64,000 nt of DNA, taken from Candidatus Absconditabacterales bacterium (lineage in GTDB: Bacteria; Patescibacteriota; Gracilibacteria; Absconditabacterales; Absconditicoccaceae). The notes beneath the pieces were generated by a model that ran no database searches, was not told the origin of the DNA, and saw only the letters and a list, made by a program, of their open reading frames with translations. The position numbers and the translations under genes are program-made. The first letter of the stretch is position 1, and each line of letters begins with the position of its first letter. This document shows positions 22,045 to 32,668 of the stretch, in pieces. The stretch spans positions 1 to 64,000 of the forward strand of contig JANWWO010000009.1 in NCBI GenBank assembly GCA_025057375.1, read 5' to 3'.

Positions 22045-23685
22045 ATGTCATACTCATCATCTGACGTCAGACGTCTTCGAACACAATTTTGGGAGTCTAA
22101 ACAGCACATATATGCCCACCCTGCAAGCTTGGTTGCAAGTAGTGATGATCCTACTGCTCTTTTTACTGTCGCAGGTATGCAACCTCTCGTCCCCTATCTC
22201 AGTGGACAACCACATCCATCAGGCAAACGCTTATACAACATCCAACGCTGTATCAGAACCAATGATATTGAAGAGATCGGAGACAACACCCACCATACAA
22301 TGTTTGAGATGATGGGCAATCGATCCCTTGGTGATTACTTCAAAAAAGATTCACTAACCCGAACAATTGAGTTTCTAACTGACATTGTGGGCATCCCTCT
22401 CCAAAAACTTGGTGGTACAGTATTTTGAGGATATGACGACCCAACCAATCCTATCCCCTTTGATCATGAAGCAAAAAATATCCTAATTGGTTTAGGCATT
22501 CCTGAGCATGCTATTACGAGCGTTCCCATGATCAAAGGGAAAAAATGCGATAATTTTTGGGGACCAGCAGGTACAATTTGACCATGTGGTCCCTGTTGCG
22601 AAATTTATTATGACAAAGGTGATGCTTTTGGACCACAAGACTATGACTACACAAACAATCCAAGATATGTCGAAATTTGGAATAATGTGTTTATGGACAG
22701 CTATAAAAACGCCGATGGAACACTGACTCCTCTTGCTCACAAAAATATCGATACCGGAATGGGATTCGAAAGGCTCATAACTATCCTCCAAAATGCCAAA
22801 TCTGCGTACGAAACAGATCTCTTTGCGGGCATCATACAAACGATCGAAACACTCACACACACAGTATATTATCCTGATGCTGATACACCAACCAAAAAAT
22901 CACTCAGAATTATTGCAGAACATGCAAGATCATGTGCATTTTTGGCGATGGATGGGGTAAGTCCGTCTAATGAATGAAGAGGATATATTATGAGAAGACT
23001 CCTCAGAAGAATGCGATTCCATCTCCTTTTGGTAGCCAAAAATCAAAATCTTGATTCCTCCCATTGCGCAACAGAACTCGTCTCCGCTGTCACAACGATC
23101 TATCACCACCACTATCCTCATCTCCTCGAGACACAAACAGCAACCATCAGCATGCGATCCAAAGAGCGGCTCCAATTCTCCAAAACAATTACGAAGTGAC
23201 GTGCCGTTCTTGATCACTGGATCACCAAAAATACCGACCATGATCTTCTTCCCTGAGATTTTGTTTTCCAATTACATGATACCTATGGGCTACCTCCCGA
23301 CATCAGCGACGATATTCTTCACACGATGGGAAAACGTATTGATCGAGAATGATTTGATGCAGCCAAGCAACGTGCACGTGAAGCATCTAAACAAGGAGCC
23401 GACAAAAAATTTGGGAAACGTGTCGATCGAGCAGCAATCTGTGCTAATATCCCCAAAACACGCTTTGTCGGCTATAGTGACTATGAGATCACCAATGCTA
23501 CCATCCTTAAACAAACTATTCTCGATGATGGAAGAATGATCATCATCACCGATATTACTCCCCTGTATGCAGAAAGCGGTGGACAGTGCTCAGATCATGG
23601 GAAAATAATCACTGACGATGGTCAAGAGTATACTGTCTATGACGTCATCAAATATGATGGTGTATGGATCCATATCGTCAAATAA
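22045..23685 (+). CDS. alaS: Alanyl-tRNA synthetase, short form ending inside the editing domain
   Basis: Charges tRNA-Ala. The 546-residue protein has the class II catalytic core (residues about 1-250, with GPCGPCCEIYYDKG and DTGMGFERL), the tRNA-recognition region ([25 protein letters not shown] near 295-320, quoted here by its ends only) and the beginning of the editing domain (LYAESGGQ at about 505). It then stops at TAA. The HxxxH ... CxxxH zinc site of the editing domain and the C-Ala domain, normally another 250-330 residues, are absent. The next 28 bp lead into a convergent gene, so there is no room for them. TGA encodes the first Gly of GPCGPC. ATG 22045 starts the normal first helix. 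Confidence 0.93.
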
Positions 23686-23713
23686 GATACACAAAGTATA
23701 CCAATTCGTGTAC

Positions 23714-24148
23714 CTATTTCGCTCTTTTCGCTCTCTCCCATCATTCTTTTCTTCAACCTATGACAACACTTCGACTCCGGACATCCAACACACTCTCCAT
23801 GTCGAGTGTATACCAATCATAAAAAAAACAATTGGCATTCATGCAATCACGAGATTGTGATTCCAGTGTACAAAGTAGCAAATTTGAACCAAAAAACACG
23901 ATATAATGTCGACGGACATCGTAGACGCTTTGTAATCAGATCGAGTCGGTTTTCTTGTTGGATCTCAGATTCATCACTCCTACCCCTCTCTCAGAAAACA
24001 ATTCTTTATACCCAAAAACAGGCATAAAAACATCATCTATCTTTTGCCAGTGAGGACAGTCTCTTATGACAACCAATACATCTCTGTATGATATACTAAA
24101 AACGGACCTACCAGATCTCACCCACCATCAATCATAAAAGAAGGGCAT
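23714..24148 (-). CDS. Conserved-looking protein of unknown function
   Basis: A 144-residue soluble protein that I cannot assign. It starts MPFFYDGWWVRSG and continues with a hydrophobic strand (RDVLVVIRD), a DDVFMPVFGYKELF segment, a basic stretch around MNLRSNKKTD and a tail of charged residues (WERAKRAK). The alternation of strands and helices suggests a small alpha/beta fold. Four TGA-Gly codons keep the frame open. ATG 24148 is the first plausible start; upstream codons would run into the end of the ABC transporter gene. It lies 86 bp downstream of that gene and converges with alaS. Confidence 0.66.
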
Positions 24149-24234
24149 TGTAAAAAACCATACACATCAAATCATAAACAAAGATCATATTATCATCTTT
24201 CATGATAGAAATATCGAACACGACGCATATAAAA

Positions 24235-25989
24235 CTATTCCCCTATCTTCCCTCATCCTTGTTGTCTCCATAATGCGGCATACAAGCCATTTTTTGTAAT
24301 CAACTCCTCATGTGTCCCCATTTCTTCCACACGTCATTGTTCCAATACAATAATGCAATCAGCACGCATCACAGTCGATAATCTATGTGCGATCAAAATA
24401 GTCATCATATTCTTCCTCTCACGAGCAATAGCGTACATAGTGTCAGTAATCTCTTTTTCGACCAAACTATCCAAAGCTGATGTGGCCTCATCAAAAATAA
24501 CAAGATGAGGTTCACGAATCAAGGCACGAGCAATAGCAAGACGCTGTTTTTGTCATCATGATAATTTAAGTCCTCCTTCACCAATCTGCGTAGCAAGTCA
24601 CTGATCTAAACTACGAACAAAAGAAGCCAACTGCGCCTGCTCCAACACATGCCACACCATCTCATCAGTCGCATCAGGACGGACAAAACGAATGTTATCA
24701 GCAATAGTCCCACTAAAAAGCTGTGCATCTTGACTGACAATACCAAGCAAGGAAGAAAACACAGTCATATCCCATGTTGTCAATGAACGCTCATTGATCA
24801 AAACACGACCCTGAGTCGGTGCATACAATCACGCAAGCAACTTCACAATCGTCGATTTCCCTGATCATGATGGTCAGACAAAAGCAAGAGTCTTTCCAGG
24901 TTGTAAGGACCAAGAAATATCATGCAATACGGGCGTATGATTGTATCCAAACGTCACATGATCAAAACGAATCGATGAAAGGTAAGGTTGAGAAAACGGA
25001 TTGATGGGAGGTGTTTCTTTAGGAATATCCATGATTTGACGGAGGAGATCGTGACCAGCTTTGGCTTCTTGATATGTTTTGACAACGGTACCAAATTGTG
25101 ACAATCACCCAAAGACATAAAAACTATAAAAAAAGAGGGAAAAAAATTCACCGACCGACATCATGAACTGACTGACCATCCAAAAACACGCACCAATCAA
25201 CACTACTCTGATCGTATTAATCATAGTTCCTTGGATAAATTCCAATGTCCTGACTGTTTTGATTTTACGCAATTCAAGATCATGGATCTGATGATTTGCG
25301 TCATGAAGCCTCACCAACTCTTGCTGACCAAGGCCCAGCATTTTAATCAAAGAAATATTACGGATTGTTTCTGTCGTGACTCAGGCAAGACGTGCAGATT
25401 GAGAGACAATGGCATCTTGAGCATATTTAATACGTTTTGATAAGAGCGCCATTACTCAAGTCATGATAGGAATAATAGTCACAAATAACAATCCAATCAT
25501 TCGATGCACAACAAAAGCATAGACGAGAACAAAAACAACAGATATCAAAGGCAAAAAAGCCATATTGATCATATTTGCGATGAAGGCTTGGATATCAGCA
25601 CGCGCTTTTGTAAGTTTTTGAATAAGCTGTCATGATTGTTGATCCTCAAGTTGAGCATACGGCAACGAAAGTGCGTGAGATAAGGTATTTTGATAAATTA
25701 CCAATCAGATATCCTGAGTCATACAATTGACATAGTAATCTTGAAAGTTTTTTGCCAAACGTGAAATCATCGCAACACCTGACAACCCAAGCATACCTAA
25801 TAAAACCAAGTGAGCAAATTGCTGAGGGGTGAGTGTGTTGATATTAACAAGAATCGTATCTGTCATCCAACGAAACACCTGAGGATCTAACAACGAAAAG
25901 ACTTGATTGACTACAGCAAGAAACAAAGAAAGACAGAGAAGTTTTCGATGAGGACGAAGATAGTCCCATATAAATCTAATATTCATCAT
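24235..25989 (-). CDS. ABC transporter, fused permease and ATPase (MsbA/MdlB-like exporter)
   Basis: A 584-residue half-transporter that works as a dimer to export lipids, peptides or drugs. The N-terminal six-helix membrane domain (about residues 15-310) is followed by the nucleotide-binding domain. It has Walker A GPSGSGKST (about 373), Q-loop VSQDAQLF (about 420), signature LSGGQKQR (about 476), Walker B VIFDEATSALDS (about 499) and H-loop IAHRLSTV (about 530). Two glycines of the P-loop and both glycines of LSGGQ are TGA, among the best evidence for the code. Two adjacent ATGs are possible starts (25989, 25986). It follows the DUF6526 gene by 113 bp on the same strand. Confidence 0.95.
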
Positions 25990-26102
25990 CCAAAAAAAGT
26001 TAAAAAAACAACTCCACACTACTAATCTCCATTGGTAGCAATGGACACCAAGTAATAACAGACAATTGATAGAACAACCACCTCTCGCGAGTATCAATCT
26101 CT

Positions 26103-26525
26103 TTATACTCTCAATGTATCTGGCCTCCACATTGTGATGGCTTGTTTAATTTGTTTGGGAGTAAGAGTGTCGCGAACCGTACGTTCGATCAAGGCAGGCA
26201 GTTCTTGATCACTAGCAAAACGCAACGCAATGATTTGAGAAAGAGTCAAACGGTCCTCATCTCCCAGTCACAAACGTTGATAACGAAGCTTTTCTTCCAG
26301 CCTAATAAGACGATCTTGGACAGTAAGCGGATAGCGTCTCAAACGTGTCCATAAAAGAATAACTCATCCAAACATCATAAAACTTCCAATGATAGCAAAA
26401 GAAGGAAACATCTCTCGATAACGAATAACCATTCCTATAAGTATCCCTGCTCATGGGACAAAAAGCAGCGTCCCTATACCAAATAGAGGATCAAGTCTTA
26501 TGTGATTTGCAGCAGTTTGTGTCAT
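26103..26525 (-). CDS. DUF6526-family membrane protein
   Basis: A 140-residue protein matching the DUF6526 pattern. The N-terminus reads NHIRLDPLFGIGTLL. Two transmembrane helices follow (about 12-30 and 40-60). The conserved cytoplasmic part contains VQDRLIRLEEKLR (about 70-82) and the signature LRFASDQELPALIERT (about 102-117), and the protein ends near IKQAITMWRPDTLRV. Function is unknown in the literature known to me. ATG 26525 gives the family-typical N-terminus; the frame is open further upstream. It is transcribed from a well-placed TTGCAA promoter and precedes the ABC exporter gene. Confidence 0.86.
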
Positions 26526-26591
26526 CAAAAAAAAGAACAATAAAAAACAATACGACCAATACGAGACTCTCATCGAGCGAACATCTCGCTG

Positions 26592-26619
26592 ACTATAGTG
26601 CTTTGCAAGATAATTGCAA
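26592..26619 (-). promoter_or_regulatory. Predicted promoter of the DUF6526 gene
   Basis: Read on the minus strand: TTGCAA (26614-26619), 16 nt, TATAGT (26592-26597). The surrounding 40 bp hold three copies of TTGCAA, two within the repeated word TAATTGCAAG, so alternative promoters or a binding site are possible. Confidence 0.55.
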
Positions 26620-26730
26620 GAGCTTAATTGCAAGGGCTAGACAAAATAATTGTCATATTTTGGACTTGCATCTGATAAAAAAAACGCTAAAAATTACTTA
26701 TTATAGTATTTTTTATTTTGTATATCACAC

Positions 26731-27486
26731 ATGGGACTTCCTTATTCCCAAGAACTTCGTAGTCATCGCGAACTCGATCACCATCGTAGCGAATGGCACG
26801 CATTTGTCGGAGAGATTGTCTATGGAGGGATAGACGGCATCGTCACCACATTCGCTGTCGTTGCATGATTTGCTGGCGCAGGAGCAGGTGAAGGTATTGT
26901 GCAGGTAGGATGAATTGCTGTCGTCTTGTTTGGATTGGCAAATCTTATTGGTGATGGTGTATCGATGGGCCTGGGGAAATATCTTGCTACTCGTAGCGAA
27001 CAAGACATCTATCATCGCGAATGGAATAACGAAAAAAACTCCATCCAACAACTGCCCGACCGTGAACGTGCAGAGACTATAGAATTGATGAAAGCACAAG
27101 GAATGAGTGATGAGGATGCAGCCCATTTTACTGAACTTCTTGCTCGTTATCCTGATGCGCGAGTCAAGTGGCAAATGGATAATGAACTCGCTATGCCTGA
27201 TGTTCGTGACGAAAACCCTTTGATCCAATGATTGATTACGTTATGATCATTTGTTGTATTCTGATTTATTCCGCTCATCCCCTATATTATCTCTCCCGAC
27301 GCAAGTGGTTCCTGGATTGTATCAATTGCTGTTACCATGGGAGCATTGACCATTCTTGGTATTGTTCGCCGATATATAACTAGAATGAATTTTATGGCGA
27401 CTGTTTTCCAAATGGTCTTCTTAGGGATGGTTGCTGCCTGATGTGCATGGATAGCCTGACGATACGTCTCGATCATTCGAGGGTAA
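26731..27486 (+). CDS. VIT1/CCC1-family metal transporter
   Basis: A 251-residue membrane protein of the vacuolar iron/manganese transporter family, which moves Fe2+ or Mn2+ out of the cytoplasm. The family start [20 protein letters not shown] (about residues 27-46) is intact. Helix 2 and the amphipathic segment [19 protein letters not shown] (about 76-94) follow, then a cytoplasmic metal-binding region with acidic residues (about 95-165) and three C-terminal helices. About seven glycines are TGA. ATG 26731 follows a U-rich leader. It diverges from the DUF6526 gene. The physiological metal is not determined by the sequence. Confidence 0.93.
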
Positions 27487-27570
27487 AAATAACGATCAAT
27501 ACCACACAAAACTTTCATAGCAACATACAGATACTATTCATTACTATCAGTTTTTTATTTTCTTGTTTCT

Positions 27571-28482
27571 ATGCCTGACTTTCTTTCCTCTCAGGATCAA
27601 TGGGCTATTGTAGGCCGCCAATCACCAAAAGAGATTATGAAACAGTATGGGAAAAGCTACTATCTTGCGACCAAATTTATCAATCCGCGCAAAAAAAATG
27701 CTATCTACAATTTGTATAAATTGGTGAGAATCCCCGATCTTGTTGTTGATACTCACCAAAACCATGCTACCAATGAACAAAAAAAAGAAACACTGACCCT
27801 CCTTCGTGCCCACCGACACAGAGTTCTCGACCAGCGTCAGTATGATGATGTCTTTTTTGGGTCGGTTAGCTATATGGTTCGTGATATGAAACTTAATACG
27901 ACATGGATCGAAGCCTTTTGGGATGCAATGGAGCGTGATACAGTAGTATTCCGCTACCACACACGATCTGACCTATGTCAGTATATGTATGGATCTGCAG
28001 AAGTTGTCTGACTATTGATGACTCAAATCATCTGATACTCTCACGAAGCAGCACTTCCTTATGCTCAAACCCTCTGACGTGCAATGCAATATGCAAACTT
28101 TTTGAGAGATGTTCGTGAAGATTGGGAAGAATTAGGACGCATCTATCTCCCTGCGCAAGACTTGGCGTGATTTTGACTGACGCACGAAGATATCATCCAC
28201 TTCTGCAACACTAAAACAATCGATGATCGCCGAATGGCGTATATGAAACGAGCAATCAATCGCTGTGACGACCTTTTTGAACAAAGTTTTTCTGGACTCA
28301 AATATCTGACCAAATTCTCTCGTCAAGCTATATATCTTGCCGCAAGGCTGTACCAAAGCATTCTTCGCAAAATAGAAAACATCGACTACAATGTCTTTGC
28401 ACTCAGTGCAAGAACAACGCCAACCGAAAAATTTATTACACTTTCACGCTACGTCGTAGATCGTAGCTGGCTCAAAAAATAA
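27571..28482 (+). CDS. Phytoene/squalene synthase-family protein
   Basis: A 303-residue all-helical prenyl-condensing enzyme that joins two isoprenyl diphosphates head to head. Both Asp-rich, Mg-binding motifs are visible. The first is DLVVD (about residues 54-58), which replaces the usual DDIVD. The second is DVRED in [21 protein letters not shown] (about 171-191). The region between shows a conserved [10 protein letters not shown] helix. Three to five glycines are TGA. No other isoprenoid gene is in this window, so its product (carotenoid precursor, squalene or other) is unknown. It is co-directional with the VIT gene and folD. Confidence 0.91.
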
Positions 28483-28578
28483 AACTTACATCACTAACAC
28501 CCTGGTATATTTGCTGTAGATGAATCAATCTCTTTTGTTCTCTGGACTTATTCCATCTTTTATCATTTATCTCCCGCC

Positions 28579-29445
28579 ATGTCACGTCGATTGCGTGGTC
28601 GTGAACCATCTAACAGTCTCAATCAAATCACAGCATCATTTTTTTGACAACATCCGTGATATTATGTTGCCATCATTTTTGTTGGTGATAATCCCTCCAG
28701 TGCTATGTATGTCCACATGAAACAAACCAAAGCATATGAGCTATGATTAGCAATCAGAATTTTTTGAGAAAATACCCCATCTGCAGATGCAATTTGTGAA
28801 CGAATAGCAAGTTGTAATATCGATCCGCTCTGTGCTGGTATTCTCGTCCAATTACCCCTACCTCCCTATCTTCAAGCTGATCAAGCACGCATTGTGAAGA
28901 CTATTGCCCCAGAAAAAGATTGTGACGGACTCAGTGGCATCACACTTGGACAATCACTTCTAGGATATGGAATGGTCAACCCCGCGACACCACAAGCGGT
29001 TTTGAACCTACTTGACTGGTATCATCTTGGTGATGTACGTGGATGTACTTGTCTCGTTATTGGACAGTCAAACCTCATCGGCAAACCCTTGGTAGCAATG
29101 CTCCAAGCTCGTAACGCGAGTGTGCTCTCAGCAAATAACGATACTAGTTATGAACAACTCACTCGTCGATGTCAAGAAAGTGATTATATTTTTTCTGCAA
29201 CCTGAGTAGCCAATCTCATTATTCCTTCGATGGTTCGTCATGATAATAGTCAAATTATTGTGGATATCTGACGATGAAAAAAAAATGGCAAAGCCCATGG
29301 AGACTGTGCCAGTCAAGATCTTTTTCCTTTGGTTCGTGCAATTACCCCTGTACCATGAGGTGTTGGTCCGATGACGATTGCAACCCTGTTTTATCAGTGT
29401 TTCCTTCTAGTTGCTGCGCAGGAAAAAGGGAATCATCAAGTGTAG
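28579..29445 (+). CDS. folD: Methylenetetrahydrofolate dehydrogenase/cyclohydrolase
   Basis: FolD converts 5,10-methylene-THF to 10-formyl-THF. The 288-residue enzyme contains the catalytic Lys in YVHMKQTKAYELG (about residue 53), the CAGILVQLPLP segment (about 92-102), the NADP-binding loop GQSNLIGKPLVAML (about 160-173) and the family signature TPVPGGVGPMTIATL (about 254-268). The first Gly of PGGVG is a TGA codon. Its last 104 bp overlap the 3' end of the convergent exported-protein gene. Because the overlapped part includes the PGGVGPMT motif, the overlap is real on the folD side. Confidence 0.95.
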
Positions 29446-31279
29446 CGGCTTTCACCATTGATGCAATATTGAGATTCATCGACCCCAAATAATCTTGATA
29501 TGTAATAAGATGATTGAGCATCGAAATAGTGATATCATGTTTGGTGATAATTTTTTCGCATTGATGAATATTGATATTGATCGTATCAATTTTTTCCTTG
29601 ATACTATCCAAATGTTTTTGCAATCATACAATACTTGCCATTTGTGATTTGAGGCTGACATCAAGAGCAAGTTTCGTATCAGGATTTTGTTCACTAAGAA
29701 TCAGATGCTCTCATTTTTTGACCAAATGTTCTTTGATATCAATTTGATGCTTGGTATAGACGTAATTGTACTGCAATTGCTTTTTGCTAATATCATGAAT
29801 AGCTTTTTCTTTAGCAGCGATACTCATTGCAATATATTCGACGACAAGAGATTGTTCAATCATAATCATATGGAATAATCATCCCGCCCCTGTAAGATCA
29901 CGATGAGGCTGAAGATACTCAAGCAATGATGTGATATACGTATGATAGGTATTGAGATATTTGAGTGTCCCATCATAATGATCAAGAGTTTCTTTACTTA
30001 GATGAGCAAAATCATCAGTAATCATCGCATGAATCTCCTCAAGCTGTTTGACGAGATGACGAATTTCTTGGACTTGTGCACTGTAGCCAAGATTTTGATT
30101 GATAGACCCAATCAGTTCACGATACACCCCATAATGTGTTGCAATTTTTTGTTGATTTTCTGCCAAAAAATCGTGAGTAATTGACATCAATAATTCTTGT
30201 TTTGCATTTTTGAATTGACGAGAGATAAGATTCAAAAACTCCTCTCTTGTCTTCTCGACCAAACCACGACTCGCTTCATAATCCTCACGAGTGATACGAG
30301 GCACTGTTCCCATCTCCTCTTCAAGATCAAGTTGATTACGAGAAAAATCATCATTTTCAGGATCAATCTGAAGCAAAACTTGATAACGACGCAGCTCTTC
30401 TTCACGACGACATTGCGCCTCTCGTTGATCATGTACTTTTTTTGCAGCACTCACTGCTTCTTGATGGCGGGCCCATAAGGCATCAAAATCTTTCTTGAGT
30501 AATCAAAAATCTAATGTGAGCAACGCATGAGATGTCTGGTCATAGACAGTCTCATCAGCAGCTCATTGTTCGAAAGGACGCTCGTCACGTTTTCTTAATC
30601 CTATCACTCATTCCTCATCGGTCACATCATAGGTATAATCTGCATCATTGATGATTTGATTAGGGAGAAGTTTCCCTGTTGTCGAAAAATACACAATCTG
30701 GATCATGCCTTCAAATTCATTTTTCCCACTAAAAATCAACTGATACAGTCATTTTTCGGCAGAAAATCTGAGCGTCTTTGCTTCCCAATTTGCAAGTTTT
30801 AAGTGATCTTTATCAATTGATAATTTGATATGATCTATCGTTTTTTTAATAATATACTTGATATCACTGATGAGATCAATATAATTCGTTTTAGGATTGG
30901 TATATTTATTAAGAATATGCTGAAAATACTCACGAAAAGCATCTGCATGAATAATACTCGTATTCAGAGATAACATCCCATCATGCCACAAAAAAAGTTG
31001 TTCACTATTACCAAACTGGACAAGTCAAGGAAATAAAGTATTCCCATCTAGTTCTTGATATTGAGCAAGATGATACGAAACCCCATCACGAACATAGGTC
31101 AACATGCCATCATGACAATAGAGCAATCCTGTCCCCAGCGTATCTCTTAATGTGCCATCAAGATAAGCATAATCCAATATTCCATCATGTAAAAGGCTAG
31201 CAACAGAGCTCATAGCAACAAGCATAAAGAATAAAAAAAGTGACCCATGCACTATCCTCAGTATAGCCACAAGAGACAC
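29342..31279 (-). CDS. Long exported coiled-coil protein with HDG repeats
   Basis: A 645-residue protein without recognised family. A hydrophobic N-terminus (residues about 5-28) acts as signal peptide or anchor. The next 100 residues contain three copies of an H-D-G-(I/M)-L motif (LHDGILDY, CHDGMLTY, WHDGMLSL). These suggest short beta-hairpin repeats, vaguely MORN/WG-like. A central charged domain follows (about 150-270), then a long helical, coiled-coil region rich in Glu/Lys/Gln/Ile (about 280-600). Ten or so TGA-Gly codons keep one frame open throughout. The likely start is GTG 31279. A structural surface protein is the simplest guess. Confidence 0.78.
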
Positions 31280-31420
31280 AGAATACCAAAAATCAAGACT
31301 CCTTCAGATATCTTTCCTTGACTCTCTACCATAAAAAAAAATGAATACTTGACTTTTATTTTCAAATACCTCTCTTCCTATACGTACTCTCATATCTCGT
31401 TTTTTATTAGCTTATGAACA

Positions 31421-32140
31421 ATGTATATCCAACAATATCTTGCACACAAAAATATCTGTTCTCGTCGTCAAGGAGAATCCTGGGTTCGTCAAGGACGGGT
31501 ATTAGTTAATGGACAGCCTGCTCAATGTGGACAAAAAGTATCTGATATAGATCATATAATCTGTGATCCCCGTTGCTTTCAAAAAATATATACCTACTAT
31601 GCCTACCATAAACCCGCATGAATCCTCACAATCAACCCGCAACCAGGAGAACAGGCAATTGCAGACATCATCGATCTTCCTCCCGACGTACTTCCAATGG
31701 GAAGACTGGACAAAGACACATCATGATTATTGATCCTGACCAATGATAGAACAGTCCCCAAACGTATTCTTGATCCACTCGCCAACTGTGAAAAAGAGTA
31801 TGATATCACGAGCTCATATCCCATCACCGACGCACACTGCAGACAGCTAGAGTACGGAATCATCATCAATGGATATCGTACGAAACCAGCAAAAACGCAT
31901 CGTCTCTCATGACATCGTATTCGTCTCATTATCACTGAAGGCAAAAAAAGACAGGTCAGAGAAATGATGAGACGCGTCTGACATCACACAATCATCCTTA
32001 CAAGAGTAAGAATTGGTCCCATCCATCTTGGAGACCTCAAAATCTGAGCCTATCGTCCGCTAACTGAAAAAGAAAAATTCTGGAAACACACATCTACTAT
32101 CCATGATCCTTCACCCATTGGCACACATACTCCTCAATAG
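31421..32140 (+). CDS. rRNA/tRNA pseudouridine synthase (RluB/RluE/RluF family)
   Basis: Isomerises uridine to pseudouridine in rRNA. The 239-residue protein has an N-terminal S4 RNA-binding domain (residues 1-55; CSRRQGESWVRQGRVLVNG) and the catalytic domain, with Asp in GRLDKDTSGLLILTND (about 94-109) and the C-terminal KRQVREMMRRVGH motif (about 178-190). Which uridine is modified cannot be told. TGA-Gly codons include that of KPAGIL and DTSGLL. The 3' end overlaps the convergent pth gene by 44 bp. Confidence 0.94.
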
Positions 32141-32633
32141 CAGGGAATTGGTTTGATATAGCATCTTTTTCTTGTTGAGAAGGAACAGAAAGAACAAAAT
32201 CTGAAACTGACTGAGATGGATGCATCGGCCTCCCAATTCATATTCTAATCCTCGTAAAATCAGGCGTCCCTATGTGTGCGGCAATACTCCTCAGACCATT
32301 GTGTCCAGCCATTCACCCACCATGTTTGACTTTTCGCTGACCAGGGAGTAATTCAAGCTCATCATGAACAACAAGGACATGATGGTGAGGAATAGAATAA
32401 AAAGAACAGAGAGATTTGACACAGACACCACTCCCATTCATCAATGTCGTCGGTTTGACACAAAGACACCCGACTCATCATACCGTCCATGACACAAGCA
32501 GTCAGTAATGATTCTTTTTTTCGGTCCACACAACATCCTGCCCGACCAACCAATCAAGAAATCGTCGTCATGCATTGTGACGTGTCTCACGATAGCGTAT
32601 TCAAATATTCCCTAGTCATACGACAAGAATCAT
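32097..32633 (-). CDS. pth: Peptidyl-tRNA hydrolase
   Basis: Recycles peptidyl-tRNA that drops off ribosomes. The 178-residue length is slightly short of the typical 190. Family motifs are in order: VVGLGNIGIRYRETRHNAG (about 4-22, with the catalytic His), LCVKPTTLMNGSG (about 61-73), VVHDELELLPGQRK (about 92-105) and GGGMAGHNGLRSI (about 109-121). TGA encodes glycines of VVGLGN and HNAG. It is convergent with the pseudouridine synthase gene and lies directly downstream of miaB, 35 bp away, on the same strand. Confidence 0.95.
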
Positions 32634-32668
32634 CAAAAAAATATACGTAAAAAAAATATACGTAAAGC

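Noticed and set aside
23686-24027. Open + strand frame after alaS, considered as the missing half of the editing domain
   Set aside because: No HxxxH or CxxxH pattern is found, and the same DNA is better explained by a minus-strand gene kept open by four TGA-Gly codons.
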